NCBI GenBank assembly: GCA_007129145.1
Contig: SKWC01000096.1
Location: 1-8,208 of the forward strand
Origin: Rubritepida sp.
Lineage (GTDB): Bacteria; Pseudomonadota; Alphaproteobacteria; Acetobacterales; Acetobacteraceae
Reading direction: 5' to 3'
DNA: 8,208 nucleotides
Shown: in pieces, positions 1-6,644 of the stretch
How the letters are laid out: each line of letters begins with the position of its first letter
Position numbering within the stretch: position 1 is the first letter of the stretch
The notes under the pieces: generated by a model
Seen by the model: only the letters and a program-made list of their open reading frames with translations
Told to the model about the DNA's origin: nothing
Database searches by the model: none
Translations under genes and position numbers: made by a program

Positions 1-165
1 CTCGCCCTCGCGCGCCGCCTCGCCCAGCCCATCGGCGCCGCGTTCCAGCGCCGCGCGGTCGGCGCGCAGCGCGCGCAGCATGCGGTCCAGCCGCCAGGCC
101 ATGGGCAGGGTCAGCGCCAGCAGCAGGATGACCGCGACATCGAGGACCAGCATGACGACGCTCAT
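1..165 (-). CDS. Small membrane-anchored protein downstream of fliM, DUF6468-like (3' end cut by window)
   Basis: Fifty-five residues are visible before the reading frame runs off the window. The start is an ATG that overlaps the fliM stop in an ATGA junction. A GGAGAT Shine-Dalgarno lies inside the last fliM codons, 8 nt before the ATG. The protein opens with one hydrophobic helix (about residues 4-22, MLVLDVAVILLLALTLPMAW) and continues as a charged, heptad-like Arg/Leu/Ala/Glu stretch (RMLRALRADRAALERG) that looks like a coiled coil. Alphaproteobacterial flagellar clusters often carry a short protein of this design directly after fliM, annotated as a DUF6468 protein. I make that assignment from position and architecture, not from a profile match. 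A role close to the motor or switch is an inference from the operon. The frame is certain; the family is moderately likely. Confidence 0.72.
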   Translation of the reverse strand, partial: MSVVMLVLDVAVILLLALTLPMAWRLDRMLRALRADRAALERGADGLGEAAREGE

Positions 166-1238
166 GGCAGGATCTCCGTGACGGGGCGCAGCACGCGCCC
201 GATGCGCACGGCGCGGCGGGTGTCGCGCCTTCCGTATTCGGCCTCGAACAACGGGATGGGGCCGCAATGCAGCCGCACCGGCGCCTGCGGCTGCGCGCTG
301 AGGGTGATGCGGTCGCCGGGCTTGAGCGACAGGATGGCCGAAAGCGGCATCACCTGCTGGTCCAGCACCACCTCCAGCGCGACTTCGGTGTGGCGGAGCT
401 GCTGCGCGAGATGCGTCTCCCAGATGGAGTCGCGGCCGAACTTCTCGCCCATGAATTGCTGCAGCAGCAGTTCGCGTACGGGCTCCAGCGTGGCGTAGGG
501 CAGCAGCAGGTCCAGCGAGCCGCCGCGATCCTCCATCTCGACGCGCAGCCGCGTCAGCACGCAGGCATTGGACAGGCGCGAGATGGTGGCGAAGCGCGGG
601 TTCACCTCCAGTCGTTCGAAGCGGAAATCCACATGGGTCAGCGGGGCGAAGGCCTCGCCCAGATCCTTCAGCAGCACGCCGATCAGCCGCTCGACCAGGG
701 TGCGCTCGATGGTGGTGTAGGGGCGGCCCTCCACGCGCATCGCCGCGGTGCCGCGCCGGCCGCCCAGCAGCACGTCCACCACCGAGTAGATCATGGCGCT
801 GTCCACCACGATCAGCCCGTAATTGTCCCACTCCTCGACCTTGAAGACGGCGATCATCGCCGGCAGCGGCACGCTGTTCAGGTAGTCCCCGAAGCGCTGG
901 CTGGCGATGCTGTCGATGCTGACTTCCACATTGTCCGAGGTGAAGTTGCGAAGGGAAGTCGAGAGGATGCGCACCAGCCGGTCGAAGATGATCTCCAGCA
1001 TCGGCAGGCGCTCGTAGGAGACGAGGCCCGAATGGATCATCCGCTCGATGCCGGACTTGCCGGCATCCGCGTCTTCGCTGGCCTCGAAGCCCAGCAGGCT
1101 GTCGATCTCGGCCTGGTTCAGGACCCGCGCGGCATCCGGCGCGCCGGAAGCGTCCTCGCCGTCCAGCGCGGCGCCCCAGGCGGCCGCCAGGTCATCGTCG
1201 TCGCCGCCGCCGGCCTGCGGGTCCTCGCTGCCGCTCAT
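162..1238 (-). CDS. fliM: Flagellar motor switch protein FliM
   Basis: FliM forms the cytoplasmic C-ring with FliG and FliN. It binds phosphorylated CheY to switch rotation direction. The product is 358 residues, close to the usual 320-360. An acidic N-terminus (residues 1-37, with a DDDD run) precedes LNQAEIDSLLGF at about 40-51, which corresponds to the conserved FliM N-terminal CheY-binding helix (LSQxEIDALL in other bacteria). The middle domain (about 60-250) contains SVPLPAMIAVFKVE, the glycine turn LLGGRRG (157-163) and PLTHVDFRFERLEVNPRF. The C-terminal SpoA/FliN-like domain (about 285-356) includes LSLKPGDRITL. The ATG was chosen because it overlaps the fliL stop (ATGA) and the homology starts just after it. 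Longer in-frame extensions run back through fliL and are spurious. It is co-transcribed and translationally coupled with fliL and the next small gene. All expected segments are present. Confidence 0.97.
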   Translation of the reverse strand: MSGSEDPQAGGGDDDDLAAAWGAALDGEDASGAPDAARVLNQAEIDSLLGFEASEDADAGKSGIERMIHSGLVSYERLPMLEIIFDRLVRILSTSLRNFTSDNVEVSIDSIASQRFGDYLNSVPLPAMIAVFKVEEWDNYGLIVVDSAMIYSVVDVLLGGRRGTAAMRVEGRPYTTIERTLVERLIGVLLKDLGEAFAPLTHVDFRFERLEVNPRFATISRLSNACVLTRLRVEMEDRGGSLDLLLPYATLEPVRELLLQQFMGEKFGRDSIWETHLAQQLRHTEVALEVVLDQQVMPLSAILSLKPGDRITLSAQPQAPVRLHCGPIPLFEAEYGRRDTRRAVRIGRVLRPVTEILP

Positions 1239-1753
1239 TGCACCAGGATCTCCGTGAACAGCACGTCGGTGACGCGCACCGGGCTGGCCGCGATGTTGGC
1301 GCGGGCGATCAGCTCCTCGCGCAGGCGGTGGGTGCCGGCGCTGCCGCGCAATTCCTCGGGGCGCAACTCGCGCAGATAGGTGGTGAACAGGTCCAGCAGC
1401 CGGGGCATGGCCTGGCGCAGCGCCTCGGCATCCGCGGCGCTTCCCACCTCGATCTGGCTGCGCAGCCGGATGAAGGTGGCGCGGCGGCCCGAGACGTTCA
1501 GGTTGGCGGTGATGTCGGGCATGGTGACGAAGACCGGGACCGGGGGCGCGTCCTCGGGCGGAGGCGCCTCCACCACCTCCTCGGCCGGGGAGAGGCCCAG
1601 CATGGAGGGCAGGATCCCGGTGAACCACAGCCCCCCGCCCGCCAGGACGAGCACCAGGGGCAGGGCCAGCAGGATCAGTTTCTTGCGGCCACGCTGGGGT
1701 TTTCCCGGCGCCGCGACATCCTCCACCGCTCCGGCTTTTGCTGCCGCGGCCAT
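1235..1753 (-). CDS. fliL: Flagellar basal body-associated protein FliL
   Basis: FliL is a single-pass inner-membrane protein that surrounds and stabilises the stator units at the motor. The product is 172 residues from the ATG at 1753. It has a short basic cytoplasmic tail (GKPQRGRKK, about 17-25), one transmembrane helix (about 26-44), a Pro/Glu-rich linker (about 56-74), and a periplasmic FliL domain containing TFIRLRSQIEV (about 93-103) and LRELRPEELRG. The family's typical C-terminal FTEILVQ ending is present. An in-frame TTG at 1786 would add 11 residues. I prefer the ATG because an AGGGA element lies about 10 nt upstream and the extra residues look non-conserved. The gene is the first of a minus-strand operon and is transcribed divergently from flgF. 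The stop overlaps the fliM start by 4 nt. No convincing sigma-70, sigma-28 or sigma-54 promoter for this direction could be read. Confidence 0.94.
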   Translation of the reverse strand: MAAAAKAGAVEDVAAPGKPQRGRKKLILLALPLVLVLAGGGLWFTGILPSMLGLSPAEEVVEAPPPEDAPPVPVFVTMPDITANLNVSGRRATFIRLRSQIEVGSAADAEALRQAMPRLLDLFTTYLRELRPEELRGSAGTHRLREELIARANIAASPVRVTDVLFTEILVQ

Positions 1754-1838
1754 AGACACGTCATCCCTGCGCTGCTGGGCGCGCAATCTGGCCGGCGGGG
1801 CTTAACGAAGCCTTGCCGGCGCGCTTCTGCCTTCGGGC

Positions 1839-1874
1839 GGCAAGCCCTGCCGGGTGGGCCGGGCAAAACCTGCC
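1839..1874. promoter_or_regulatory. Two near-identical inverted-repeat sites upstream of the flgF promoter, candidate activator-binding (enhancer) sites
   Basis: Two 13-bp elements of form GGCA-N5-TGCC occur at 1839-1851 (GGCAAGCCCTGCC) and 1862-1874 (GGCAAAACCTGCC). They match at 11 of 13 positions and their starts are 23 bp apart, roughly two helical turns. Relative to the predicted flgF start site (about 1930) their centres are near -85 and -62. A further inverted pair, CTTGCCG (1812-1818) and CGGCAAG (1838-1844), overlaps the first element. Sigma-54 promoters need an upstream-bound activator, and alphaproteobacterial flagellar genes use the FlbD family for this, so these are good candidates for its sites. 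The repeats are seen directly; the identity of the binding protein is inferred. They also lie between fliL and flgF, so they could influence both directions. The rest of the 200-bp gap shows no open gene. Confidence 0.5.
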
Positions 1875-1903
1875 AGGACGGGCCGCTTGCGGCGGCGCCG
1901 GGC

Positions 1904-1918
1904 TGGCACGCGCCTTGC
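1904..1918 (+). promoter_or_regulatory. Sigma-54 (-24/-12) promoter of flgFGAH
   Basis: The sequence TGGCACG-CGCC-TTGC, preceded by C, matches the classical sigma-54 consensus (YTGGCACG-N4-TTGC) at every core base. The invariant GG and GC dinucleotides are separated by exactly 10 bases. The predicted transcription start is about 12 nt after the -12 element, near 1930, leaving a leader of about 24 nt with an AGGAG Shine-Dalgarno at 1943-1947, six bases before the flgF ATG. Rod and ring genes of alphaproteobacterial flagella such as Caulobacter are sigma-54 dependent, so location and function agree. Confidence 0.88.
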
Positions 1919-1953
1919 GCCAATGGCGATGCGCCGCAGCACAGGAGCCCCGC

Positions 1954-2697
1954 ATGGACAGCCCCGGCTACATCATCCTCTCGCGCCTGGTGGCGCAGAT
2001 GCGCAGCACGGAGCTGGCGGCGCACAACCTCGCCAACGCCGACACCCCGGGCTTCCGCGCCACCCGCCCCGTCTTCGCCGAACACCTGGCCCGCCAGCGC
2101 GAGGTGGACATGCCGCGACAGGGCCGCGACGTGGCCTATTCCTGGGACCGCGCCACCTGGCGCGACACCGATCCCGGCCCGATCCAGACCACCGGCAACC
2201 CCCTCGACATCGCCATCGCGGGCGAGGGCTGGTTCGCGGTCCAGACGGAGCGCGGCGAGCGCTACACCCGCGCCGGGCGCTTCAGCATCGGCGCGAACGG
2301 CCAGGTGGTGGACCAGGGCGGCAACCCGCTGCTGAACGCCAACGGCCAGCCCATCGCGGTGGCGCCCAACGACACCCGCCTCGAAGTCTCGGGTGACGGC
2401 ACGCTGCGCAGCGAGAACGGCGTGATCGGCCGCATCCGCTTGGTGCGCTTCGAGGATGAGCAGGCCATGCGCGCCGAGGGCGGGCGCCTGTTCGACGCCG
2501 CCGACCAGCCGCCGCAGGAGGTGGCGCAGCCCCGCCTCGTGCAGGGCGCGCTGGAGGGCAGCAACGTCCAGGCGGTGGTCGAGCTGACCCGCATGATGGC
2601 CGAGCTGCGCGAGTTCCAGCTCGCCACGCAATTCATGGAACGTGACAACGAACGCCAGCAGAGCGCGATCGACCGCCTGCTGCGCCGCCGCTTCTGA
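1954..2697 (+). CDS. flgF: Flagellar basal-body proximal rod protein FlgF
   Basis: FlgF is one of the axial proteins of the proximal rod that connects the MS ring to the distal rod. It is exported through the flagellar type III apparatus and carries no cleavable signal. The 247-residue product has the N-terminal rod motif AHNLANADTPGFRA (23-36), the central TGNPLDIAIAGEGWFAV segment (80-96) with YTRAGRFSI (104-112), and the C-terminal GALEGSNVQAVVELTRMM motif (198-215). The C-terminus ends in a basic RLLRRRF. The ATG at 1954 is supported by AGGAG six bases upstream and by alignment of the rod motif near the N-terminus. In-frame extension back to 1813 would run through the sigma-54 promoter. 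It is the first gene of the operon, with 12 nt to flgG. It is shorter and more divergent than FlgG, which separates the two paralogues. Confidence 0.96.
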   Translation: MDSPGYIILSRLVAQMRSTELAAHNLANADTPGFRATRPVFAEHLARQREVDMPRQGRDVAYSWDRATWRDTDPGPIQTTGNPLDIAIAGEGWFAVQTERGERYTRAGRFSIGANGQVVDQGGNPLLNANGQPIAVAPNDTRLEVSGDGTLRSENGVIGRIRLVRFEDEQAMRAEGGRLFDAADQPPQEVAQPRLVQGALEGSNVQAVVELTRMMAELREFQLATQFMERDNERQQSAIDRLLRRRF

Positions 2698-2709
2698 CGG
2701 AGAAGACCC

Positions 2710-3495
2710 ATGCGATCCCTGCACATTGCCGCCACCGGGATGCTCGCGCAGCAGACCAATGTCGAGGTGATCTCGAACAACCTCGCCAACATGAACACGA
2801 CCGGCTTCCACCGCCGCCGCGCCGAGTTCCAGGACCTGATCTACCAGAACCTGCGCCGCGTCGGCTCGCAGAGCTCGGATGCCGGCACCGTGCTGCCCTC
2901 GGGCGCGCAGCTGGGCCTGGGCGTGCGCACGGCCGCGATCTACCGCATCCCCGAGCAGGGGAATCTGCAGCAGACCGAGAACCGCTTCGACCTGGCCATC
3001 CGCGGCAATGGCTATTTCCAGGTGCAGCTTCCGAACGGCGAGGTCGCCTACACCCGCGACGGAACCTTCAGCCTGAGCCCCGAGGGCGTGATCGTCACCG
3101 CCGAGGGCTTCGTGGTGCAGCCGGGCATCGCCATACCGCCGGCGGCGCGCGACGTCACCATCAACGCCTCGGGCGAGGTGCTGGTCTCGCTCGACGGGCA
3201 GATCGCGCCGCAGAACGTGGGCCAGCTCCAGACCGCCATCTTCGCCAACCAGGGCGGGCTGGAGGCGATGGGCGACAACCTCTTCCTCGCCACCCCCGCC
3301 TCCGGCGAGCCGCAGGCGGCGGCCCCCGGCCAGCCCGGCCATGGCACGCTGATGCAGGGCTTCATCGAGACCTCCAACGTCAACACCGTGCAGGAGATCA
3401 CCGCGCTGATCACCGCCCAGCGCGCCTATGAGATGAACAGCCGCGTCATCACCGCCTCGGATGAGATGCTCGGCACGCTGACGAGGCTGCGCTGA
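2710..3495 (+). CDS. flgG: Flagellar basal-body distal rod protein FlgG
   Basis: FlgG builds the distal rod, the drive shaft that crosses the periplasm inside the P and L rings. The 261-residue product is the standard length. It starts with MRSLHIAATGMLAQQTNVEV and carries NNLANMNTTGFHR (23-35), the hallmark Flg_bb_rod motif. The middle domain includes NRFDLAIRGNGYFQV (91-105) and AYTRDGTFSL (113-122). The C-terminal helix is the strongly conserved GFIETSNVNTVQEITALI region (217-234) followed by AQRAYEMNSRVI. A GGAG at 2699-2702 lies seven bases before the ATG. The stop overlaps the flgA start by one base (TGATG), indicating coupling. Nothing unusual was seen. Confidence 0.98.
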   Translation: MRSLHIAATGMLAQQTNVEVISNNLANMNTTGFHRRRAEFQDLIYQNLRRVGSQSSDAGTVLPSGAQLGLGVRTAAIYRIPEQGNLQQTENRFDLAIRGNGYFQVQLPNGEVAYTRDGTFSLSPEGVIVTAEGFVVQPGIAIPPAARDVTINASGEVLVSLDGQIAPQNVGQLQTAIFANQGGLEAMGDNLFLATPASGEPQAAAPGQPGHGTLMQGFIETSNVNTVQEITALITAQRAYEMNSRVITASDEMLGTLTRLR

Positions 3496-4457
3496 TGACC
3501 CGCCGCGCCCTGATCGCGCTCGGCCTGCTGGCGGCGCTGCCCGCGCGGGCCGAAATCGGCGGCGCGCAGCCGCGCCCGCATGTGCAGCTGGAGGCGGAGG
3601 TGCTGCGCCTGTCCGACATCTTCGAGAATGCCGGCCCGCGCGGCGCCGCCACGCTCGCGGCCGCCCCCGCGCCCGGCCAGCGCATGGTCCTGCCGGCGCG
3701 CAACCTGTTCAACCTCGCGCGGCAATACGGGCTGGACTGGCGCCCCGTGACCGGCCTGGAGCAGGTGGTGATCGAGCGCCCCGGCCAGCCGGTGCCGCGC
3801 GACGAGATCGAGGCGCTGCTGCGCGAAGAACTGCTCAGCCACGGCGTGCCGACGGAGGCCGAGATCGAGCTGCCCGGCCTGGTCAGCCCCATGGTGCCGG
3901 CTGGCGGCTTCTTCCGCCTGGCGCTGGAGGGGCTGGTGGTCGAGCAGCCGCGGCTGCGCTTCGGTGCGACGCTGCTCGTCATGGCCGATGGCATGGCGGC
4001 GCAACGCATGCGGCTGGTGGGCCGCGCCGTCCCCACCGTGCCGGTGGTGGTGGCGACCCGGCGCCTGGCGCTGGGCGAGGTGCTGGGGCCCGGCGATGTG
4101 CGCCTGACCCGGCTGCGCGCCGAGCGCGTGCGCCCGGGCATGGCCGACGCCATGGAGCAGGTCGTCGGCCAGGAGCTGCGCCGCCCGATGGGCGAGGGCC
4201 AGGGCGTCGCCCTGCTGGACCTCGGCCCGCCGGCCATCGTGCAGCGCAACGCGGTGGTGCTGCTGGAGCTCGACGCGCCGGGGCTGCAGCTCGCGGCACA
4301 GGGCCGCGCGCTGGCGCCGGCCGCGCTGGGCGAGACGGTGCGGGTGATGAACCTGACCAGCCGCACCGTGGTGGAAGGCGTGGCGGTGGCCCCGGGCCGG
4401 GTGCGCGTGGCCTTCGGCGCCATGCCGATCGGCCAAGCCGGGCGGGGGGTCCGCTGA
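3495..4457 (+). CDS. flgA: Flagellar P-ring assembly chaperone FlgA
   Basis: FlgA is a periplasmic chaperone needed to assemble FlgI subunits into the P ring. The 320-residue product begins with a Sec signal peptide (MTRR, hydrophobic core ALIALGLLAAL, then the cleavage motif ARA-E after residue 19). Residues about 20-170 form a less conserved N-terminal region that looks like the accessory domain of longer alphaproteobacterial FlgA proteins; the enterobacterial protein is only about 220 residues. The C-terminal SAF/ChapFlgA part (about 180-306) is recognisable by VVVATRRLALGEVLGPGDV (184-202), VVGQELRRPMGEGQGV (223-238) and GETVRVMNLTSRTVVEGV (279-296). The ATG shares a base with the flgG stop, and GAGG at 3483-3486 can serve as the ribosome site. 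The stop overlaps the flgH start by one base. The assignment is firm from the C-terminal domain plus context. Confidence 0.93.
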   Translation: MTRRALIALGLLAALPARAEIGGAQPRPHVQLEAEVLRLSDIFENAGPRGAATLAAAPAPGQRMVLPARNLFNLARQYGLDWRPVTGLEQVVIERPGQPVPRDEIEALLREELLSHGVPTEAEIELPGLVSPMVPAGGFFRLALEGLVVEQPRLRFGATLLVMADGMAAQRMRLVGRAVPTVPVVVATRRLALGEVLGPGDVRLTRLRAERVRPGMADAMEQVVGQELRRPMGEGQGVALLDLGPPAIVQRNAVVLLELDAPGLQLAAQGRALAPAALGETVRVMNLTSRTVVEGVAVAPGRVRVAFGAMPIGQAGRGVR

Positions 4458-5191
4458 TGCGCCGCCTCGCCCTGTTCATGGCGCTGGCCATGCTGGCCGG
4501 CTGCGGCCAGGCCGAGCGCCTGTCGCGCATCGGCCGCGCGCCCGACTTCACGCCGGTGCAGGACCCCACGGCCGATCCGCGCTGGCGGCCGGTCTCCATG
4601 CCCATGCCCGCCCCGCAGGAGGCGCCGCTGAACGCCAATTCCCTGTGGCGGCCGGGCAGCCGCACCTTCCTGCGCGACCAGCGCGCCGCCCAGGTGGGCG
4701 ATCTGATCACCATCCTGGTCTCGATCCAGGACCAGGCGCAGCTGCAGAACCGCACCCAGCGCAACCGCTCGGGCAACGAGAACATGGGTCTGCCGAGCCT
4801 GTTCGGGCTGGAACAGCAGGCCATCCCGCGCGCCTTTCCGGGCGCGGACCCGTCGCGGCTGGTCGCCACGACCGGCAGCGGCGCGGCGGACGGCACGGGC
4901 AGCGTGCGCCGCAACGAGCAGATCGCGCTGCGGCTTGCCGCCGTCATCGTGCAGTCCCTGCCCAACGGCAACCTCGTGATCCAGGGCCGGCAGGAGGTGC
5001 GCGTGAACAACGAGATGCGCGAATTGACCGTGCAGGGCATCGTGCGGCCGCAGGACATCGCCAGCGACAACACGGTGCGCCATGACCGACTGGCCGAGGC
5101 GCGCATCGCCTATGGCGGGCGCGGCGTGATCAGCGACATCCAGCAGCCGCGGCTGGGACAGCAGCTGCTCGACATCCTGCTGCCCTTCTGA
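4457..5191 (+). CDS. flgH: Flagellar L-ring protein FlgH (lipoprotein)
   Basis: FlgH makes the outer-membrane L ring through which the distal rod passes. The 244-residue product has a lipoprotein signal: MRRLALFMALAMLAGC, with lipobox LAGC and Cys16 as the lipidated residue. Family landmarks follow: NSLWRPGSRTFLRDQRAAQVG (from residue 61), GDLITILV (81-88), NGNLVIQG (170-177), VNNEMRELTVQGIVRPQDI (183-201), NTVRHDRLAEARIAYGGRG (205-223), and the C-terminal LLDILLPF. The ATG is fixed by the TGATG overlap with flgA and by the signal sequence. It is the last flagellar gene in this unit. The P-ring gene flgI, its partner, is not adjacent; a CoA-transferase gene follows after 66 bp. No missing motif was seen. 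Confidence 0.97.
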   Translation: MRRLALFMALAMLAGCGQAERLSRIGRAPDFTPVQDPTADPRWRPVSMPMPAPQEAPLNANSLWRPGSRTFLRDQRAAQVGDLITILVSIQDQAQLQNRTQRNRSGNENMGLPSLFGLEQQAIPRAFPGADPSRLVATTGSGAADGTGSVRRNEQIALRLAAVIVQSLPNGNLVIQGRQEVRVNNEMRELTVQGIVRPQDIASDNTVRHDRLAEARIAYGGRGVISDIQQPRLGQQLLDILLPF

Positions 5192-5201
5192 CGCGGATTT
5201 C

Positions 5202-5232
5202 GGCCCCGGGCGTTCTGTTCTACCCTGGGGCC
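5202..5232 (+). terminator. GC-rich hairpin after flgH, possible weak terminator or attenuating structure
   Basis: GGCCCCGGG (5202-5210) pairs with CCCTGGGGCC (5223-5232) as a 6 + 3 bp stem with a single bulged T and a 12-nt loop. It begins 10 nt after the flgH stop. No T-run follows on the plus strand, so it is not a canonical intrinsic terminator. It sits in the 66-bp flgH-scoA gap and also within the presumed scoA leader, ahead of the AGGAAGAGG ribosome site at 5243-5251. It may end the flagellar mRNA or protect its 3' end. No clear promoter for scoA was recognised here. Confidence 0.35.
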
Positions 5233-5257
5233 ACCAAGTCCGAGGAAGAGGCGAAGA

Positions 5258-5968
5258 ATGCGGAAGGTGTATCCCGACGCCACGGCGGCGCTGGCCGGGC
5301 TGTTGCGCGACGGCATGACGATCCATGCCGGCGGCTTCGGCCTGTGCGGCATCCCCGCCGTGCTGATCGAGGCGGTGAAGGAATCCGGCGTGAAGGACCT
5401 CACCGTCGTGTCGAACAACTGCGGCATCGACGATGTGGGGCTGGGCAAGCTGCTGCGCACGCGCCAGATCCGCAAGATGATCGCGAGCTATGTGGGCGAG
5501 AACGCGGAATTCGCCCGCCAGTTCCTGGCCGGTGAGCTCGAGATCGAGTTCAACCCCCAGGGCACGCTGGCCGAGCGCATCCGCGCCGGCGGCGCCGGCA
5601 TCCCCGCCTTCTACACCCGCACGGGGGTGGGCACGAAGGTGGCCGAGGGCAAGCCCACCGCCGAGTTCGACGGCGAGACCTTCATCATGGAGCGCGGCAT
5701 CGTGGCCGACGTCGCCCTGGTGCACGCCTGGATGGGCGACCATGAGGGCAACCTCATGTACCGGCGCACCGCGCGGAACTTCAACCCGATGATGGCGACC
5801 GCGGCCAAGGTGACGGTGGCCCAGGTCGAGCATCTGGTGGCGCCGGGCGAGATCGATCCCGACCACATCCACACGCCCGGCATCTATGTGAAGCGGATCA
5901 TGGCCTGCCCCGCCGGCTATGAGAAGCTGATCGAGAACCGCACCATCCGCCCCCGCGAAGCGGCCTGA
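5258..5968 (+). CDS. scoA: Succinyl-CoA:3-ketoacid CoA-transferase, subunit A
   Basis: This is the alpha subunit of a heteromeric CoA-transferase that moves CoA from succinyl-CoA to acetoacetate (SCOT reaction), feeding ketone bodies into acetoacetyl-CoA metabolism. The 236-residue product matches the usual subunit A length. It starts MRKVYPDATAALAGLLRDGM, typical of ScoA, and has GGFGLCGIP (25-33), the CoA-transferase family I glycine-rich loop. Further landmarks are VVSNNCGIDD (50-59), IASYVGENAEF (75-85), the QGTLAERIRAGGAGIPAFYT region (101-120) and HIHTPGIYVKRI (203-214). The ATG has AGGAAGAGG at 5243-5251 just upstream. It lies 11 nt before scoB, so the two are one operon. Related family I enzymes (AtoD, PcaI) are alternatives; the sequence favours the ScoA type. 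Substrate preference cannot be proven by reading. Confidence 0.94.
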   Translation: MRKVYPDATAALAGLLRDGMTIHAGGFGLCGIPAVLIEAVKESGVKDLTVVSNNCGIDDVGLGKLLRTRQIRKMIASYVGENAEFARQFLAGELEIEFNPQGTLAERIRAGGAGIPAFYTRTGVGTKVAEGKPTAEFDGETFIMERGIVADVALVHAWMGDHEGNLMYRRTARNFNPMMATAAKVTVAQVEHLVAPGEIDPDHIHTPGIYVKRIMACPAGYEKLIENRTIRPREAA

Positions 5969-5979
5969 AGGAGATCCCC

Positions 5980-6630
5980 ATGCCCTGGACCCGCGACCAG
6001 ATGGCGGCGCGCGCCGCCCGCGAGCTCGAGGACGGCTTCTACGTCAACCTCGGCATCGGCATCCCGACGCTGGTGGCCAACCACATCCCGCACGGCATCT
6101 CGGTCCAGCTGCAGAGCGAGAACGGCATGCTGGGCATCGGCCCCTTCCCCGAGGAAGGCACCGAGGACCCGGATGTGATCAACGCCGGCAAGCAGACCGT
6201 CTCGATGCTGCCCACCACCAGCATCTTCAGCAGCGCCGACAGCTTCGCGATGATCCGCGGCGGCCACATCGACCTGTCCATCCTGGGCGCGCTGCAGGTG
6301 GCCGCGAACGGCGACCTGGCGAATTGGATGATCCCCGGCAAGATGGTGAAGGGGATGGGGGGTGCCATGGACCTCGTCGCCGGGGTCAAGCGCGTGATCG
6401 TGCTGATGGAGCACACCGCCGGCGGCAAGTCGAAGCTGCTTCGCGAATGCACCCTGCCCCTGACCGGCCAGCGCGTGGTGGACATGGTGGTCACCGACCT
6501 CGCGGTGTTCACCCTGGAGCGGCGCGGGCCCACCCGGCTTCGCCTGGTGGAACTCGCCCCCGGCGTCAGCCTGGAGGATGTGCGCGCCGCCACCGAGGCG
6601 GAGTTCGAGGTGGCGCTGGAACACGCCTGA
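5980..6630 (+). CDS. scoB: Succinyl-CoA:3-ketoacid CoA-transferase, subunit B
   Basis: This beta subunit carries the catalytic glutamate that forms the enzyme-CoA thioester. The 216-residue product has the signature QSENGMLGIGPFP (45-57), in which Glu47 is the expected nucleophile. LEDGFYVNLGIGIPTLVANH (16-35) forms the N-terminal loop. IRGGHIDLSILGALQV (92-107), the segment from GDLANWMIPG to KGMGGAMDLV (111-133) and VIVLMEHTAGGKSKL (139-153) are family-typical. An AAGGAG ribosome site (5968-5973) overlaps the scoA stop, six bases before the ATG. The enzyme is complete with scoA. It converges on phaB, whose product would consume the acetoacetyl-CoA made here; the link to PHB or ketone-body use is inferred from that pairing. 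Confidence 0.95.
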   Translation: MPWTRDQMAARAARELEDGFYVNLGIGIPTLVANHIPHGISVQLQSENGMLGIGPFPEEGTEDPDVINAGKQTVSMLPTTSIFSSADSFAMIRGGHIDLSILGALQVAANGDLANWMIPGKMVKGMGGAMDLVAGVKRVIVLMEHTAGGKSKLLRECTLPLTGQRVVDMVVTDLAVFTLERRGPTRLRLVELAPGVSLEDVRAATEAEFEVALEHA

Positions 6631-6644
6631 CCCCGAACCTCCGC

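Noticed and set aside
1754..1786. Alternative TTG start for fliL at 1786
   Set aside because: It adds residues with no family resemblance; the ATG at 1753 has a plausible ribosome site and gives the usual FliL N-terminus.
1801..1807. Single TTAAC half-site (CTTAACG), possible CtrA site for fliL
   Set aside because: Only one half of the TTAA-N7-TTAA motif is present, so it is too weak to report as a binding site.
1839..1875. Minus-strand sigma-54-like sequences for fliL (CTGGCAGGTTTTGCC and CCGGCAGGGCTTGCC)
   Set aside because: The GG and GC elements are separated by 8 rather than 10 bases, which sigma-54 does not tolerate. They are better read as the repeated inverted sites.
3449..5872. Very long minus-strand open frame (about 807 codons) opposite flgA, flgH and scoA, and a similar one at 1675-3342
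   Set aside because: They are antisense shadows caused by high GC at third codon positions. Their composition is Arg/Ala/His/Gln-rich low complexity, they show no domain, and they cover three well-recognised plus-strand genes.
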